Positions 1 through 7,558 of a stretch of DNA of 37,646 bases are shown in pieces; positions within the stretch are counted from its first letter, which is position 1, and each line of letters begins with the position of its first letter. A program made the position numbers and the translations under genes. This DNA comes from Acidobacteriota bacterium (GTDB lineage Bacteria; Acidobacteriota; Terriglobia; Bryobacterales; Bryobacteraceae): the NCBI GenBank assembly GCA_023436715.1, contig JAEZIJ010000005.1, positions 1 to 37,646 of the forward strand, written 5' to 3'. A model generated the notes under the pieces. That model saw only the letters and a program-made list of their open reading frames with translations. It made no database searches and was not told where the DNA came from.

Positions 1-16
1 GCGACGCATGCGTCGC
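1..16. repeat. GACGCATGCGTC palindrome, copy 1
   Basis: The first 16 bases form a perfect palindrome with core GACGCATGCGTC (3-14). The same 12-bp core recurs at 24260-24271 and 37609-37620, each time outside genes and each time followed by GCCC. It is a small dispersed repeat; no function can be assigned. Confidence 0.6.
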
Positions 17-74
17 CCGTGGGCGGTTCCCGGTACTGGTGATTCTCAACGGGGCAGTTTATCTAAAAATTCAC

Positions 75-97
75 GAAAGCCTTTTCCTGACCGATAT
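75..97 (+). promoter_or_regulatory. possible flagellar-sigma promoter upstream of flaG
   Basis: GAAA (75-78), 11 bases, then ACCGATAT (90-97), about 40 bases before the flaG start. The right half resembles the FliA (sigma-28) -10 element GCCGATAA. The left half does not match the usual TAAA at 15-base spacing. The same GAAA-N11-ACCGATA arrangement occurs before fliS, which is the main reason to list it. Confidence 0.25.
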
Positions 98-138
98 GGG
101 GAGTGATAGGGCGAAGACCATTCGTCCAGGGAGGGCAC

Positions 139-435
139 ATGAACACGCTCGATGCAGTAAGCGGCTCCGGGCACGCGCTTAGCACCGCGACCTCCGCCCC
201 CGTACCAGCGGAAATCTCCGCCGATCAGCGCGAGCTGATCCGCGCGGTGAAGGCGATCAACCCATCGGAGTTGTTCGGCGAAGGCAGCGAGCTGACCTTC
301 GTTCTGGACCGGGAAACGCGCCGGCCGCTTGTCCGGATTGTCGATCGCAACACAAAAAAGCTGATCCAACAGATTCCGCCTGAGTATCTGCTGCGCATGG
401 CTGAAGACCTCAAGAGATCGCGCGAGCAGGCATAA
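139..435 (+). CDS. flaG: FlaG family flagellar protein
   Basis: Encodes 98 aa from the ATG at 139, chosen because a GGGAGG ribosome binding site lies just upstream; an in-frame start at 103 would add 12 unlikely residues. The N-terminal third is low-complexity Ala/Ser/Thr-rich. The C-terminal half (about 55-95) has the FlaG pattern: a strand with LTFVLD, a second with PLVRIVDRNT, then LIQQIPPEYLLRMAEDL. FlaG proteins affect filament length and are usually encoded beside fliD and fliS. Here fliS follows after 51 bases and no fliD lies between them. Recognition rests on the C-terminal motif and on the neighbour. Confidence 0.85.
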   Translation: MNTLDAVSGSGHALSTATSAPVPAEISADQRELIRAVKAINPSELFGEGSELTFVLDRETRRPLVRIVDRNTKKLIQQIPPEYLLRMAEDLKRSREQA

Positions 436-444
436 TTCGCGCCT

Positions 445-467
445 GAAACCAGCGCGGCGACCGATAA
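445..467 (+). promoter_or_regulatory. possible flagellar-sigma promoter upstream of fliS
   Basis: GAAA (445-448), 11 bases, then ACCGATAA (460-467), about 20 bases before the fliS start. The -10-like half differs from the FliA consensus GCCGATAA at one base. Spacing and sequence match the element before flaG. Confidence 0.3.
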
Positions 468-486
468 GTTCTTCAGGCGGATACTT

Positions 487-927
487 ATGATGAGCATCGC
501 GCAGGACTCATACCTGGAGAGCAGAATACTTTCGGCAGACGGAGTGGAACTCGTGCAAATCCTCTATCAAGCGGCGCTGGAGTCGGTCGAGAAAGCGCGC
601 AGGTACCTTCAGGAAGGCGAGATTGCAGCGCGCTCGCGTGAAATCACGCGGGCTACGGCCGTGATTGCCGAACTGGCCGTATCGCTCGACCGCGCGGCGG
701 GCGACCTGAGCCGGAATCTGTTGGAACTGTACGACTACATGCAGCGCAAGCTGATCGAGGCAAACTTCCATCAGAGCGATCCCATTCTGGCTGAAGTGTC
801 GCGGCTGCTTGCGACCCTGCTCGAAGGCTGGATGCACTGCAATCCGGTGCGGGAGTTGCCCGAACCGCCCTATGCGATGGCCGACCCGGAACCGGAGTAC
901 GGCCGGCTCGTTGCCGTGAACTACTGA
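487..927 (+). CDS. fliS: Flagellin export chaperone FliS
   Basis: Encodes 146 aa. FliS is a cytoplasmic four-helix chaperone that binds the C-terminus of unpolymerised flagellin and delivers it to the export gate. Visible hallmarks are an early tyrosine-containing segment (DSYLESRI), then LVQILYQAALESVEKARRYL, and a third helix with LLELYDYMQRKLIEAN, matching the FliS helix containing LY-YM. The last 20 residues, Pro/Glu-rich after the helical bundle, are an extension. Two adjacent ATGs (487 and 490) follow an AGGCGG site. The stop codon (925-927) lies inside the end of convergent flgJ (921-923 is its stop), so the two genes overlap tail to tail by 7 bases. Confidence 0.92.
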   Translation: MMSIAQDSYLESRILSADGVELVQILYQAALESVEKARRYLQEGEIAARSREITRATAVIAELAVSLDRAAGDLSRNLLELYDYMQRKLIEANFHQSDPILAEVSRLLATLLEGWMHCNPVRELPEPPYAMADPEPEYGRLVAVNY

Positions 928-1214
928 GCGTTCGGTTCGGTGGCGCGGTTCAGTCCCTCCACCGTCATGTTCGCCAGCCCGAGCCCGCCCTGCGCCGCGA
1001 GCGTTCGGGCCAGGTGTTCCTCGGCCAGTTCCATCATGGTTGCGCCCGCCTGGTCCTCGCCGGTTCCCAGCCAGCCGCCGGAACCGGCTTCGCGCATACT
1101 CTTTAGCAACTGCCCAACAAGCAGAGCTTCGAACTGAGTTGCCGCGTCCTTGACGCTTCCCGCCGACGGCCGCGGATCGGGAGCAACGGCGGGGGGCAAT
1201 GCATCGATTCGCAT
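921..1214 (-). CDS. flgJ: FlgJ rod-assembly domain protein (no muramidase domain)
   Basis: Encodes 97 aa corresponding only to the N-terminal rod-binding domain of FlgJ: AATQFEALLVGQLLKSMREA followed by the region around MMELAEEHLARTLAAQGGLGLA. In enterobacteria FlgJ is over 300 aa and carries a C-terminal peptidoglycan hydrolase; that part is absent, as in many other phyla, so wall opening for the rod must come from another enzyme. The ATG overlaps the flgI stop as TGATG, implying translational coupling. It is the last gene of the minus-strand flgF-G-A-H-I-J operon. Confidence 0.88.
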   Translation of the reverse strand: MRIDALPPAVAPDPRPSAGSVKDAATQFEALLVGQLLKSMREAGSGGWLGTGEDQAGATMMELAEEHLARTLAAQGGLGLANMTVEGLNRATEPNAQ

Positions 1215-2305
1215 CAGATCACCTCCAGTTCGGCTTCAAGCGCCCCTACGGCGCGCAGATTTTGCAGGATGGCGATGATGTCGCGCGGGGTCGCGCCTAT
1301 CGCCATCAGGGCGCGCACGAGTTCCTCGACCGTTGCACCCTCCTTGAGCGTGATTGTGCGGGCCTTCTCCTCCTTTACCGCGACATCCACCTGGGGCACG
1401 ATTTCCGTTGATCCCGTGCCAAACTGGGCCGGTTGCGAAACCTGAAACGACGTCTGGATCTGGACCGCAAGGTTGCCGTGCATCAATGACACGGGAGAGA
1501 TGCGGACTTCCTTGCCCATCGCGATCGTGCCGGTACGCTCGTTGACCACGACTTTGGCCGGACGGTCCGCCTCGACCGTCAGATTCTCCAGTTCGGCCAC
1601 GAACTCCGTCGCGCGCTGCGCATAGGGCGCCGGCATGTTGATCGCGACGAGCGCGGAGTTCTCGGCCCGGGCGACGGGTCCGACGGCGCCGAACTTCTTG
1701 TTGATGGCCGCGGCCACGCGAGCGGCGGTGGTGAAATCGGCCTGCCGGAGCTGCAAACGGAACTGGCTGCCGGGCACGGGCGTGGGTGCCGCCCGCTCGA
1801 TGATCGCGCCGTTCGGCACGCGCCCGACGGTCGGGTGGTTCACGGTCTGCTGAGTGCCGCCTCGTCCGGCGACGAACCCACCGGTGACCACGGATCCCTG
1901 TGCCGCCGCGAACACCCGCCCGTCCACTCCGCGCAAAGGCGTGAGCAGGAGCAGGCCGCCTTGCAGGTTCGAGGCATCGCCGATTGCCGCGGCTGTCACG
2001 TCGATCCGGGAGCCGGGCTGCCCAAAGGGAGGCAGCGTCGCCGTCACCATCACGGCAGCGGTGTTATTCACCCGGATGGCCGCGGGCGGCACAGTGACTC
2101 CCATGCGCTCCAGCATGTTCGTGAGGCTCTGGGCGGAAAAGACCGTTTGCCTGCGGTCTCCGGTGCCGGCGAGGCCGACCACGAGCCCGTAGCCGATCAA
2201 CTGGTTGTCGCGCACGCCTTCCACCGCGGCGAGTTCTTTCAGGCGTGTGGCCGCACCAAGCGGCAAAGCGAGCATCAGGGTTACTGCCAGGATTCGATTG
2301 CGCAT
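1214..2305 (-). CDS. flgI: Flagellar P-ring protein FlgI
   Basis: Encodes 363 aa, the usual FlgI length. FlgI assembles the periplasmic P ring around the distal rod, the bushing in the peptidoglycan layer. A Sec signal peptide is visible (MRNRILAVTLMLALPLGA). The mature protein opens with the FlgI signature around GVRDNQLIGYGLVVGLAGTGD and contains SLTNMLERMGV, all characteristic. Start ATG at 2305 is preceded by GAGGT about 9 bases upstream. The upstream gap to flgH (343 bases) is abnormal for this operon and holds a repeat and a hairpin cluster. The presence of FlgI and FlgH shows a diderm envelope. Confidence 0.96.
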   Translation of the reverse strand: MRNRILAVTLMLALPLGAATRLKELAAVEGVRDNQLIGYGLVVGLAGTGDRRQTVFSAQSLTNMLERMGVTVPPAAIRVNNTAAVMVTATLPPFGQPGSRIDVTAAAIGDASNLQGGLLLLTPLRGVDGRVFAAAQGSVVTGGFVAGRGGTQQTVNHPTVGRVPNGAIIERAAPTPVPGSQFRLQLRQADFTTAARVAAAINKKFGAVGPVARAENSALVAINMPAPYAQRATEFVAELENLTVEADRPAKVVVNERTGTIAMGKEVRISPVSLMHGNLAVQIQTSFQVSQPAQFGTGSTEIVPQVDVAVKEEKARTITLKEGATVEELVRALMAIGATPRDIIAILQNLRAVGALEAELEVI

Positions 2306-2341
2306 AGATTAGTACCTCGGTTGAGATCGGAAGAGGCGGCA

Positions 2342-2417
2342 CATCGGCGTGTATCGGCGTTCATCGGCGGCCGATAAAGGCATTTTGGCCGCAGATAAAC
2401 GCGGATAAACGCCGATA
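2342..2417. repeat. 76-nt inverted repeat, copy A
   Basis: Two 30-nt arms (2342-2371 and 2388-2417) flank a 16-nt loop CGATAAAGGCATTTTG (2372-2387). Each arm is built from units like ATCGGCGTTCATC. A second copy with identical arm and loop lengths and 15 of 16 loop bases identical lies at 11430-11505. Arms differ between copies while pairing is largely kept, which points to a mobile or folded repeat family. Confidence 0.85.
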
Positions 2418-2446
2418 TCTGGTCATTTTCGTGGGAATGCCTCATG

Positions 2447-2581
2447 GGCCTGCGGCCCACCAAGGGTGATGAAAATGCACACCGGGCAGGACCGCCCAGT
2501 GGGGCAGGGCCTCGCCCTGCGGCGGGCTCCCAGCCCGCCTGCGTGGCCGGCCTGAGGGGCCGGCGCAGCCCGAGGGGCTGC
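2447..2581. repeat. cluster of short perfect hairpins
   Basis: Successive hairpins with tiny loops: GGGCC/GGCCC, loop TGC; GCAGGGC/GCCCTGC (2504-2520), loop CTC; GGCGGGCT/AGCCCGCC (2521-2539), loop CCC; GCCGGCC/GGCCGGC (2546-2564), loop TGAGG; GCAGCCC/GGGCTGC (2565-2581), loop GAG. Stems are perfect and almost touching. A similar hairpin occurs at 17452-17467 and a related GTGGGGCAG stretch at 24213. Confidence 0.7.
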
Positions 2582-2648
2582 CCCCCTCGCGATCGGAAGC
2601 AGCCGCGCGGTCTCGACCGATTTTCAACGGAGCGGTTCAAATTACGCC

Positions 2649-3344
2649 CTAGAACGGAAGCAGCCCAAGCAGCAGGCGGTATAAAAAGAACGGACGCCGC
2701 ACGGAGTCGCCTACCACGCCTTTGCCATTGATCCGGACTTCGAGTTGCGCGAGGCGGTCCGATGCCACCATGTTGCCCGGCGCGATGTCGAACGGCCGCG
2801 CCACGCCTCGCACGGTGACGATCTGGTTCTCCGAATTGACCGCGACATTTTTGATTCCCTCGAGCATCAGGTAGCCGTTCGGCAGCACGGCCGCAACCCG
2901 CGCGGAGAGCGTCGTCGTAAGCACCGTCTCCCGCGTCGTCGCTCCTTCGCCCGCGAGAGCCTGCGTGCCGTTCGTCGACAGCATGTTCGCAAGCGGGCCC
3001 GCCGGGTTGGTCTTTCCGAACACGGCGCCCACCGAGTAGTTCGCGGCCGAAGAGCGTGAGCTTTTCGTCGTTCCCTTTGCGACCGCCGAAGCCTGCTCGC
3101 GCACGACGATCGTCACCAGGTCATCCACCTGGCAGGCCTTCAGATCGGCGGCAAGGTTCGCCAGGGCAGCGCCCGGCTGCCAGACCGAGCCCGGAGCCGT
3201 TTCGAGAGCCGCCGAGCGGGCCGCCCGTTCGGCGGCCTCCTGCACATAAGCGTCGAGCGGCGATGGCGGCGCGGCCGCCTTCCTGTCAGCGGCCCCGGCG
3301 ATTGCCGGAAGCCAGAGGACTGTCCAAAGGAGTCTGCTTGGCAT
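2649..3344 (-). CDS. flgH: Flagellar L-ring protein FlgH
   Basis: About 231 aa from the ATG at 3344, chosen for the AAGG upstream and because it places the signal peptide (MPSRLLWTVLWLPAIAGAAD) at the N-terminus; an upstream in-frame start at 3374 would add 10 residues. FlgH forms the outer-membrane L ring. Family hallmarks are DDLVTIVVREQASA, the SSAANYSVG region, TTLSARVAAVLPNGYLMLEGIKNVAVNSE and VRGVARPFDI. The usual lipobox cysteine is missing: the signal peptide ends AGAAD, a signal-peptidase-I type site. The gene start lies 59 bases inside the end of flgA, in another frame. Confidence 0.93.
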   Translation of the reverse strand: MPSRLLWTVLWLPAIAGAADRKAAAPPSPLDAYVQEAAERAARSAALETAPGSVWQPGAALANLAADLKACQVDDLVTIVVREQASAVAKGTTKSSRSSAANYSVGAVFGKTNPAGPLANMLSTNGTQALAGEGATTRETVLTTTLSARVAAVLPNGYLMLEGIKNVAVNSENQIVTVRGVARPFDIAPGNMVASDRLAQLEVRINGKGVVGDSVRRPFFLYRLLLGLLPF

Positions 3345-4200
3345 CGATGGTAACCTTTCCTTGACCTTCCACACGGGCCTGGAACCTGCGGCCGTTGTCG
3401 GGATTGCGCAACATGACCAGATCGCCCTTGCGGCCGGCCGTTTCCGCCTTCGCCTTCAAGCTGAGCTGCGCGGCGCCGCTGGCAACTTCCACGCTGACCG
3501 TCTCTCCCCGCTCGACCTCCCTGGGGGCATCCAGCGTGTTCGCCGCGACCGGCGCTCCCGCCCGGATCGGCCTGCGCGGAATGCGGCCCGCGGCCTCATC
3601 AACGGAAGTGATTCCCTGATCGCCGAACAGCGCCACTTCGGCCGCTTCCGCCCGAAGCTGTGACGGCTGAATCGGACGGCCTGCGGGCAGATCCTCGGCG
3701 GCCACAATCCGCGTCCCGGGAACCGAAATCCTTACGCGCGCCCAGACCGGCACGCTGCGGCTTCCCGCGTACTTCAGCCGTCCCCGCCAGACCACGGGCA
3801 CTTTTGGGTCGGGAGGAGGCGCGTAGCCGGACCGCGTGAATTCCAGCTCGCCGCGCGGGACCGGGTAGCGGCTGAACTCCAGCAATTCAATCCGCGCTTC
3901 CGGATTCGGGATTGCCGCGCGCAACGTGCCGAGTACCCGTTCTTGCGTCAGCCGCTCCATTGCCCGTTCGACGCACAGAGTCGAAGCCGCCGGAAGTGTA
4001 AGTCCGTGCCGCCCGGCGATTCGCTCCAGTTCGCGGGGGCCCAGCATGCGCCGCGCGCCGGGCGAGGGCGCGTAACCGAGCGTCTCGTCCGGCGCAAGGG
4101 AAGCGAATGCCGGAACCGCCGCGGCCAGGTCCGCCGCGCGGATATGCTCTCCGTCCACCGTAATGCAACCCGCGGCCAGCGCCGCCCAAAGAAGCATCAT
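3286..4200 (-). CDS. flgA: P-ring assembly chaperone FlgA
   Basis: Encodes 304 aa. FlgA is the periplasmic chaperone for FlgI ring assembly. The C-terminal half carries the SAF/ChapFlgA fold: VRISVPGTRIVAAEDLPAGR, then IPRRPIRAGAPV and VERGETVSVEV, ending with RNPDNGRRFQARVEGQGKV. The N-terminus has only a short hydrophobic stretch (MMLLWAALAAGC) with no positive charge, a weak export signal. The start overlaps the flgG stop as ATGA (a second ATG 3 bases on gives TGATG). The 3' end overlaps flgH by 59 bases. The position between flgG and flgH is typical of many phyla. Confidence 0.9.
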   Translation of the reverse strand: MMLLWAALAAGCITVDGEHIRAADLAAAVPAFASLAPDETLGYAPSPGARRMLGPRELERIAGRHGLTLPAASTLCVERAMERLTQERVLGTLRAAIPNPEARIELLEFSRYPVPRGELEFTRSGYAPPPDPKVPVVWRGRLKYAGSRSVPVWARVRISVPGTRIVAAEDLPAGRPIQPSQLRAEAAEVALFGDQGITSVDEAAGRIPRRPIRAGAPVAANTLDAPREVERGETVSVEVASGAAQLSLKAKAETAGRKGDLVMLRNPDNGRRFQARVEGQGKVTIDAKQTPLDSPLASGNRRGR

Positions 4201-4988
4201 CGCGGGAGCTGGTTGACCTGCTGATACATGTCGTCGGCGGCCTTCACGACCTTGGAATTGGCTTCATAGGCCCGCTGGCTGACGATCAGGTTGATGAACT
4301 CTTCCACCACGCTGACGTTGGACTGCTCCACGGAATACTGAAGCAGAGTGCCGAGCCCTTCCTGCCCTCCGGGGTTGCCCACCGTGGGGTCGCCCGAGGC
4401 GTCGGTCGGCAAATAGAGGTTGTGGCCGATGGCGTTCAGGCCGGCCGGGTTCGTGAAGTTGGCGAGCTGAATCTGCCCGCCAAGCTGAGCCGCGGTCTGG
4501 CCCGGCTGCACGTAGCTTACCGTGCCGTCGGACGCGATCGTGACCGATTGCGCATCGGGCGGGATCGTCAGTTGCGGCTCGAGCGGATCGCCGTCCGCCG
4601 TCACGACGTTGCCGTCGCGGTCGAGGTGGAACGTGCCGGCGCGCGTGTAGGCCAGGTCGCCGTCCGGCCGGCGCACCTGGAAGAATCCACGGCCCTGGAT
4701 GGCCATGTCGAACGGGTTGTTGGTCGCGGTGGGGCTGCCCTGCGAGAAGATAATCTCGTTGGAAGACGGCCGCGTCCCCAGGCCGAGTTGGAGACCGCTC
4801 GGAACCACGGTCTGCGCCCCGGCCGAGGCGCCGGGCTGCACGACGTTGTGGTATAGCAGGTCCTGGAACTGCGTCCGGCGCATCTTGAAGCCGGCGGTGT
4901 TGGCGTTGGCCAGGTTGTGCGCGATATTGTCTACGTTCATCTGCTGCGCGGTCATGCCGCTGGCAGCGCTATAGAGAGCTCGAATCAC
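4197..4988 (-). CDS. flgG: Flagellar distal rod protein FlgG
   Basis: Encodes 263 aa, typical FlgG length. It polymerises as the distal rod that crosses the P and L rings. The N-terminal rod motif is plain (LYSAASGMTAQQMNVDNIAH, then NLANANTAGFK), as is the central IQGRGFFQV and the C-terminal helix around SNVSVVEEFINLIVSQRAYE. Start is GTG at 4988, supported by GGAGAAG upstream; flgF ends 12 bases before it. It is translationally coupled to flgA downstream. Confidence 0.96.
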   Translation of the reverse strand: MIRALYSAASGMTAQQMNVDNIAHNLANANTAGFKMRRTQFQDLLYHNVVQPGASAGAQTVVPSGLQLGLGTRPSSNEIIFSQGSPTATNNPFDMAIQGRGFFQVRRPDGDLAYTRAGTFHLDRDGNVVTADGDPLEPQLTIPPDAQSVTIASDGTVSYVQPGQTAAQLGGQIQLANFTNPAGLNAIGHNLYLPTDASGDPTVGNPGGQEGLGTLLQYSVEQSNVSVVEEFINLIVSQRAYEANSKVVKAADDMYQQVNQLPR

Positions 4989-5000
4989 GTTCGCTTCTCC

Positions 5001-5750
5001 TTACTGGCTCACCCGAGCCACTTCCTCGACGGCGCGGCGGCCCATTTCGCCGCTGAGCATCGCGGCCTTCTGCAACATCTCGAACTGCCGCAGGATGTTC
5101 ACCAGCCGCACGGCGGTTTCCGGGGCGTTCACGTTCGAGGCCTCCAGCTTGCCCTGATGCACCTCGACATCGGAGCTGGGAGCGGGAGGCGCGCCCGGAT
5201 CGGCGGCGCGGTAGTAGTTCCTGCCCGCCTTCTCCAACGTCCCCTTTTCGGCGCCGGCGACCGCGATCTGCCCGAGCACAACGCCTTCCTGGCGGACCAT
5301 GCCGTCACTCGAGATTTCAAGCGGCGCGGTGCTCTGGGTTCGGATAGGCTGCCCGTCCACTCCGCGCACGGCGTATCCTTCCTGCGTGGTCAGGGTGCCC
5401 GCCGCGGAGATTCGGAAACTGCCGTTTCGCGTGTAGAGAGGGCCGTCTGGCCCCTCCACGGCGAAAAATCCCTTCGTTCCAAGCGCGAGATCGAGTGAAT
5501 TGCCCGTGGATGTCAGGCTGCCCTGGCCGAAATCCGTCCAGCGTTGCTCGACCACCGGCAGAGTGGACGGCAGCGGGCTCTCGCCGGCCAGCGCCGGGTC
5601 AAGCGCTTCCTGGGCCACATACAGGCCGTACATCTCGCGGTCCGATTTGTAGCCGGCGGTGGCGGCGTTGGCAAGGTTGTTTGCCAGCATGTCGAGCGAC
5701 TCCATGCGGGCCCTCATGCCACTGGCGACGGAGATCATGAGCGAATCCAT
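5001..5750 (-). CDS. flgF: Flagellar proximal rod protein FlgF
   Basis: About 249 aa from the ATG at 5750, chosen because GGAGG lies 6 bases upstream; the open frame extends 18 codons further without a matching signal. FlgF is a rod subunit exported by the flagellar type III system. N-terminal rod motif: MISVASGMRARMESLDMLAN, then NLANAATAGYK. Centre: LGTKGFFAVEGPDGPLYTRNG. C-terminus: SNVNAPETAVRLVNILRQFE. It is shorter in the middle than FlgG and lacks the FlgG-specific region. It is the first gene of the minus-strand operon, divergent from fliK across about 200 bases. Confidence 0.92.
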   Translation of the reverse strand: MDSLMISVASGMRARMESLDMLANNLANAATAGYKSDREMYGLYVAQEALDPALAGESPLPSTLPVVEQRWTDFGQGSLTSTGNSLDLALGTKGFFAVEGPDGPLYTRNGSFRISAAGTLTTQEGYAVRGVDGQPIRTQSTAPLEISSDGMVRQEGVVLGQIAVAGAEKGTLEKAGRNYYRAADPGAPPAPSSDVEVHQGKLEASNVNAPETAVRLVNILRQFEMLQKAAMLSGEMGRRAVEEVARVSQ

Positions 5751-5906
5751 CGAAATCCTCCGGGCACGGGGAAGCAATTTGCGGTCCGCGCTCAAATCGC
5801 ACAAAAATGAGCCGAAAAGCAGAGAAGGGAAGAGTCTGTTCGCGCCAAAATTCCGTCACGCGGGGCTATGTGGCAAGATTTCGTACGTCGCGAAAGGCCT
5901 AACCCG

Positions 5907-5960
5907 ATGAAAATGGGACAGCCGGTCCCGGCAACCGAACTGCACTTACCCGGCGCGTGA
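5907..5960 (+). CDS. possible 17-aa leader peptide coupled to fliK
   Basis: ATG at 5907 follows AAAGG by 9 bases and opens a 17-codon frame (MKMGQPVPATELHLPGA). Its TGA stop (5958-5960) overlaps the GTG start of fliK as GTGA. The fliK GTG has no ribosome binding site of its own, so this short frame could deliver ribosomes to it. It may equally be chance in a GC-rich region. Confidence 0.3.
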   Translation: MKMGQPVPATELHLPGA

Positions 5961-7558
5961 CTGCCGCATGCCTGCCGTTCCCGCTCGCCGCCATGGTGGC
6001 TGTCGAAACGCCGGCGGAAGCCGTACCGGCCCGCGCCGAAGCGGATCCTCAGGCGGCGCAGGAATTTTCCTCTCTCATCTCCACGCTGATTCCCGAAGCC
6101 GCCCCCGAGCGCATTTCGGGCGCCCCAACGGCCGGGAAGGCTGAAGAGAAGGCCGAAGAGAAGAAAAGCTCCGAGCCGAAGAAGAAGGAGGAGGAGCCAT
6201 CCGAGCAGGCGGTTGTGCTCCCGTTCCCCGTGCAGGCCTTCGTTCCCCCAGTGGAGATTCGGGTGCCGGCTGGCGGGACAGTGTTTGCAGTAGAAGCTGC
6301 GAAGACCGAAGAGGACTCGCCGGCCTCTGCGGCAAACGCAGGAGAGATCCCGGTGGGGGCGGCGCAGTGTTCTCCTGAGGCTGAGCTAGTTGACGCACCA
6401 ATCGACGTTCAGGACGAGCCTCGCGAGACCGGCTCTCAACCCGCCGCGGACGTTCCTGAGACGGCTCCGGTTCCCACGCCCGTTCCGGCTCCAGTCGCGG
6501 CTCCCGCCCCCGCTCCTGAACCGTCCACACCTCCCGCCGCTCCGTCCGTGCATTCTGCGGCGCCGCCTCCCAGGATTACGCCGCCCCGGAAGGACGCGGA
6601 TAAATCGTCAGCCGAGCCCAAGCCCGAGGCGGCGGAGGTAGCTGTGTCCTCGGAACGGCCCGCTCAGGAAACCGAACTGGCGTTTGCCGCACGGCTCTCC
6701 GAGCGTGCTCCGGCGGCCGAACCGGCGCGGCGCCCTTCGCCGCCTGATTCGCGCCAACCGGCGCCCGCCCGAAGAATCGTCTCTGAAGAAGCGCCGGCGC
6801 CGCGCGCTCCGGAGACGGAAACGGTAAAGAAGGCAGCGCCCGAGAGTGTGCCGGCCGCCGGGTCCCGAGTACCGGCGGATCGCCCCGCTGAGCGCGAAGA
6901 ACGTATAGCCGCGACGGCGAAGCCCACTCCGGGAGGGCAATTCACCGAGACGGCGGGGCCTCAGCCTGTTCCGGCGCAGCCCGCGCGCCCCGCGCCGCAA
7001 GCTTCGCCCGTGGAACGTGCAACGACGCCGAACGCGCCCGTAATATCCGAGATCGAGCCCGTGCGGACCGAGGCTGCTCCCCAACCCATCCGGGAGATCT
7101 CGATGGTGGTTCCCCGGCAGGTATCCCAGGACAGGCGGCCGGAGTCGGTCGAGGTGAAGGTGTTGGAGCGGGCCGGCCAGGTGCATGTGGCCGTGCGTTC
7201 GGCCGATCCGCAGTTGAACCGCTCGCTCGGCGAAGGCTTGGGCGAGTTGGTCGCGAACCTCGAAAGCCGGGGTTACTCGGCCGAGACATGGAGACCGCAA
7301 AGCCAGGGCACAGCTCACGCCGCGTTAGCCGCGGTCGCCGACGGGCCCGCGCAGCAGATGCAAGCCGGCGGCGGGAGCGAAAGCTTTCAGGAATCCGGCC
7401 GCGGCCACCACGGCGGGACCGGGGACGAATCATCGGGACAGCAGCGGCGCGGCCAGCAGGACGATCGCCCGCGGTGGCTCGAAATGCTGGAGGGAGCCGT
7501 CAGCCAGCGCAACGACAATTCCACCAGGAGCACCTTCGCATGGCAACAACAGCAGTAA
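5957..7558 (+). CDS. fliK: Flagellar hook-length control protein FliK-like
   Basis: Encodes 533 aa from a GTG at 5957 (next in-frame ATG is at 5993). FliK is the secreted ruler that sets hook length and switches export specificity through FlhB. Residues about 50-370 are a disordered Pro/Ala/Glu-rich stretch, including runs of PVPAPVAAPAPAPEP type and a charged KAEEKAEEKK segment, typical of the ruler part. A compact segment at about 385-445 (ESVEVKVLERAGQVHVAVRS, then LGEGLGELVANLESRGY) matches the C-terminal Flg_hook domain. The tail is Gln/Gly-rich. Its 3' end overlaps flgD by 19 bases. Assignment rests on domain architecture and position before flgD-flgE. Confidence 0.82.
   Translation: MTAACLPFPLAAMVAVETPAEAVPARAEADPQAAQEFSSLISTLIPEAAPERISGAPTAGKAEEKAEEKKSSEPKKKEEEPSEQAVVLPFPVQAFVPPVEIRVPAGGTVFAVEAAKTEEDSPASAANAGEIPVGAAQCSPEAELVDAPIDVQDEPRETGSQPAADVPETAPVPTPVPAPVAAPAPAPEPSTPPAAPSVHSAAPPPRITPPRKDADKSSAEPKPEAAEVAVSSERPAQETELAFAARLSERAPAAEPARRPSPPDSRQPAPARRIVSEEAPAPRAPETETVKKAAPESVPAAGSRVPADRPAEREERIAATAKPTPGGQFTETAGPQPVPAQPARPAPQASPVERATTPNAPVISEIEPVRTEAAPQPIREISMVVPRQVSQDRRPESVEVKVLERAGQVHVAVRSADPQLNRSLGEGLGELVANLESRGYSAETWRPQSQGTAHAALAAVADGPAQQMQAGGGSESFQESGRGHHGGTGDESSGQQRRGQQDDRPRWLEMLEGAVSQRNDNSTRSTFAWQQQQ

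Larger units (their letters stand above)
2306..2648. other. 343-base gap inside the flg operon, filled by repeats
   Basis: This is the only long gap in the flgF-J operon. It contains a 76-nt inverted repeat (2342-2417) and a cluster of short GC-rich hairpins (2447-2581). A minus-strand reading frame with a TTG start at 2640 runs through the whole gap and ends inside flgI at 2281. It has no ribosome binding site and a composition dominated by the repeats, so I do not call it a gene. Confidence 0.7.

Noticed and set aside
46..369. Minus-strand 107-aa frame overlapping flaG
   Set aside because: It lies opposite a well supported flaG with a ribosome binding site and shows no family pattern; it is a shadow of GC-rich coding sequence.
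2342..2417. Repeat copies as a CRISPR array
   Set aside because: Only two copies, 9 kb apart, without regularly spaced units or spacers.
2281..2640. 119-aa minus-strand frame across the flgH-flgI gap
   Set aside because: TTG start, no ribosome binding site, and its sequence simply translates the repeat and the hairpin cluster.
5870..5890. Possible sigma-54 promoter (TGGCAAG) before fliK
   Set aside because: The -24-like half is present but no GC element occurs at the required spacing.
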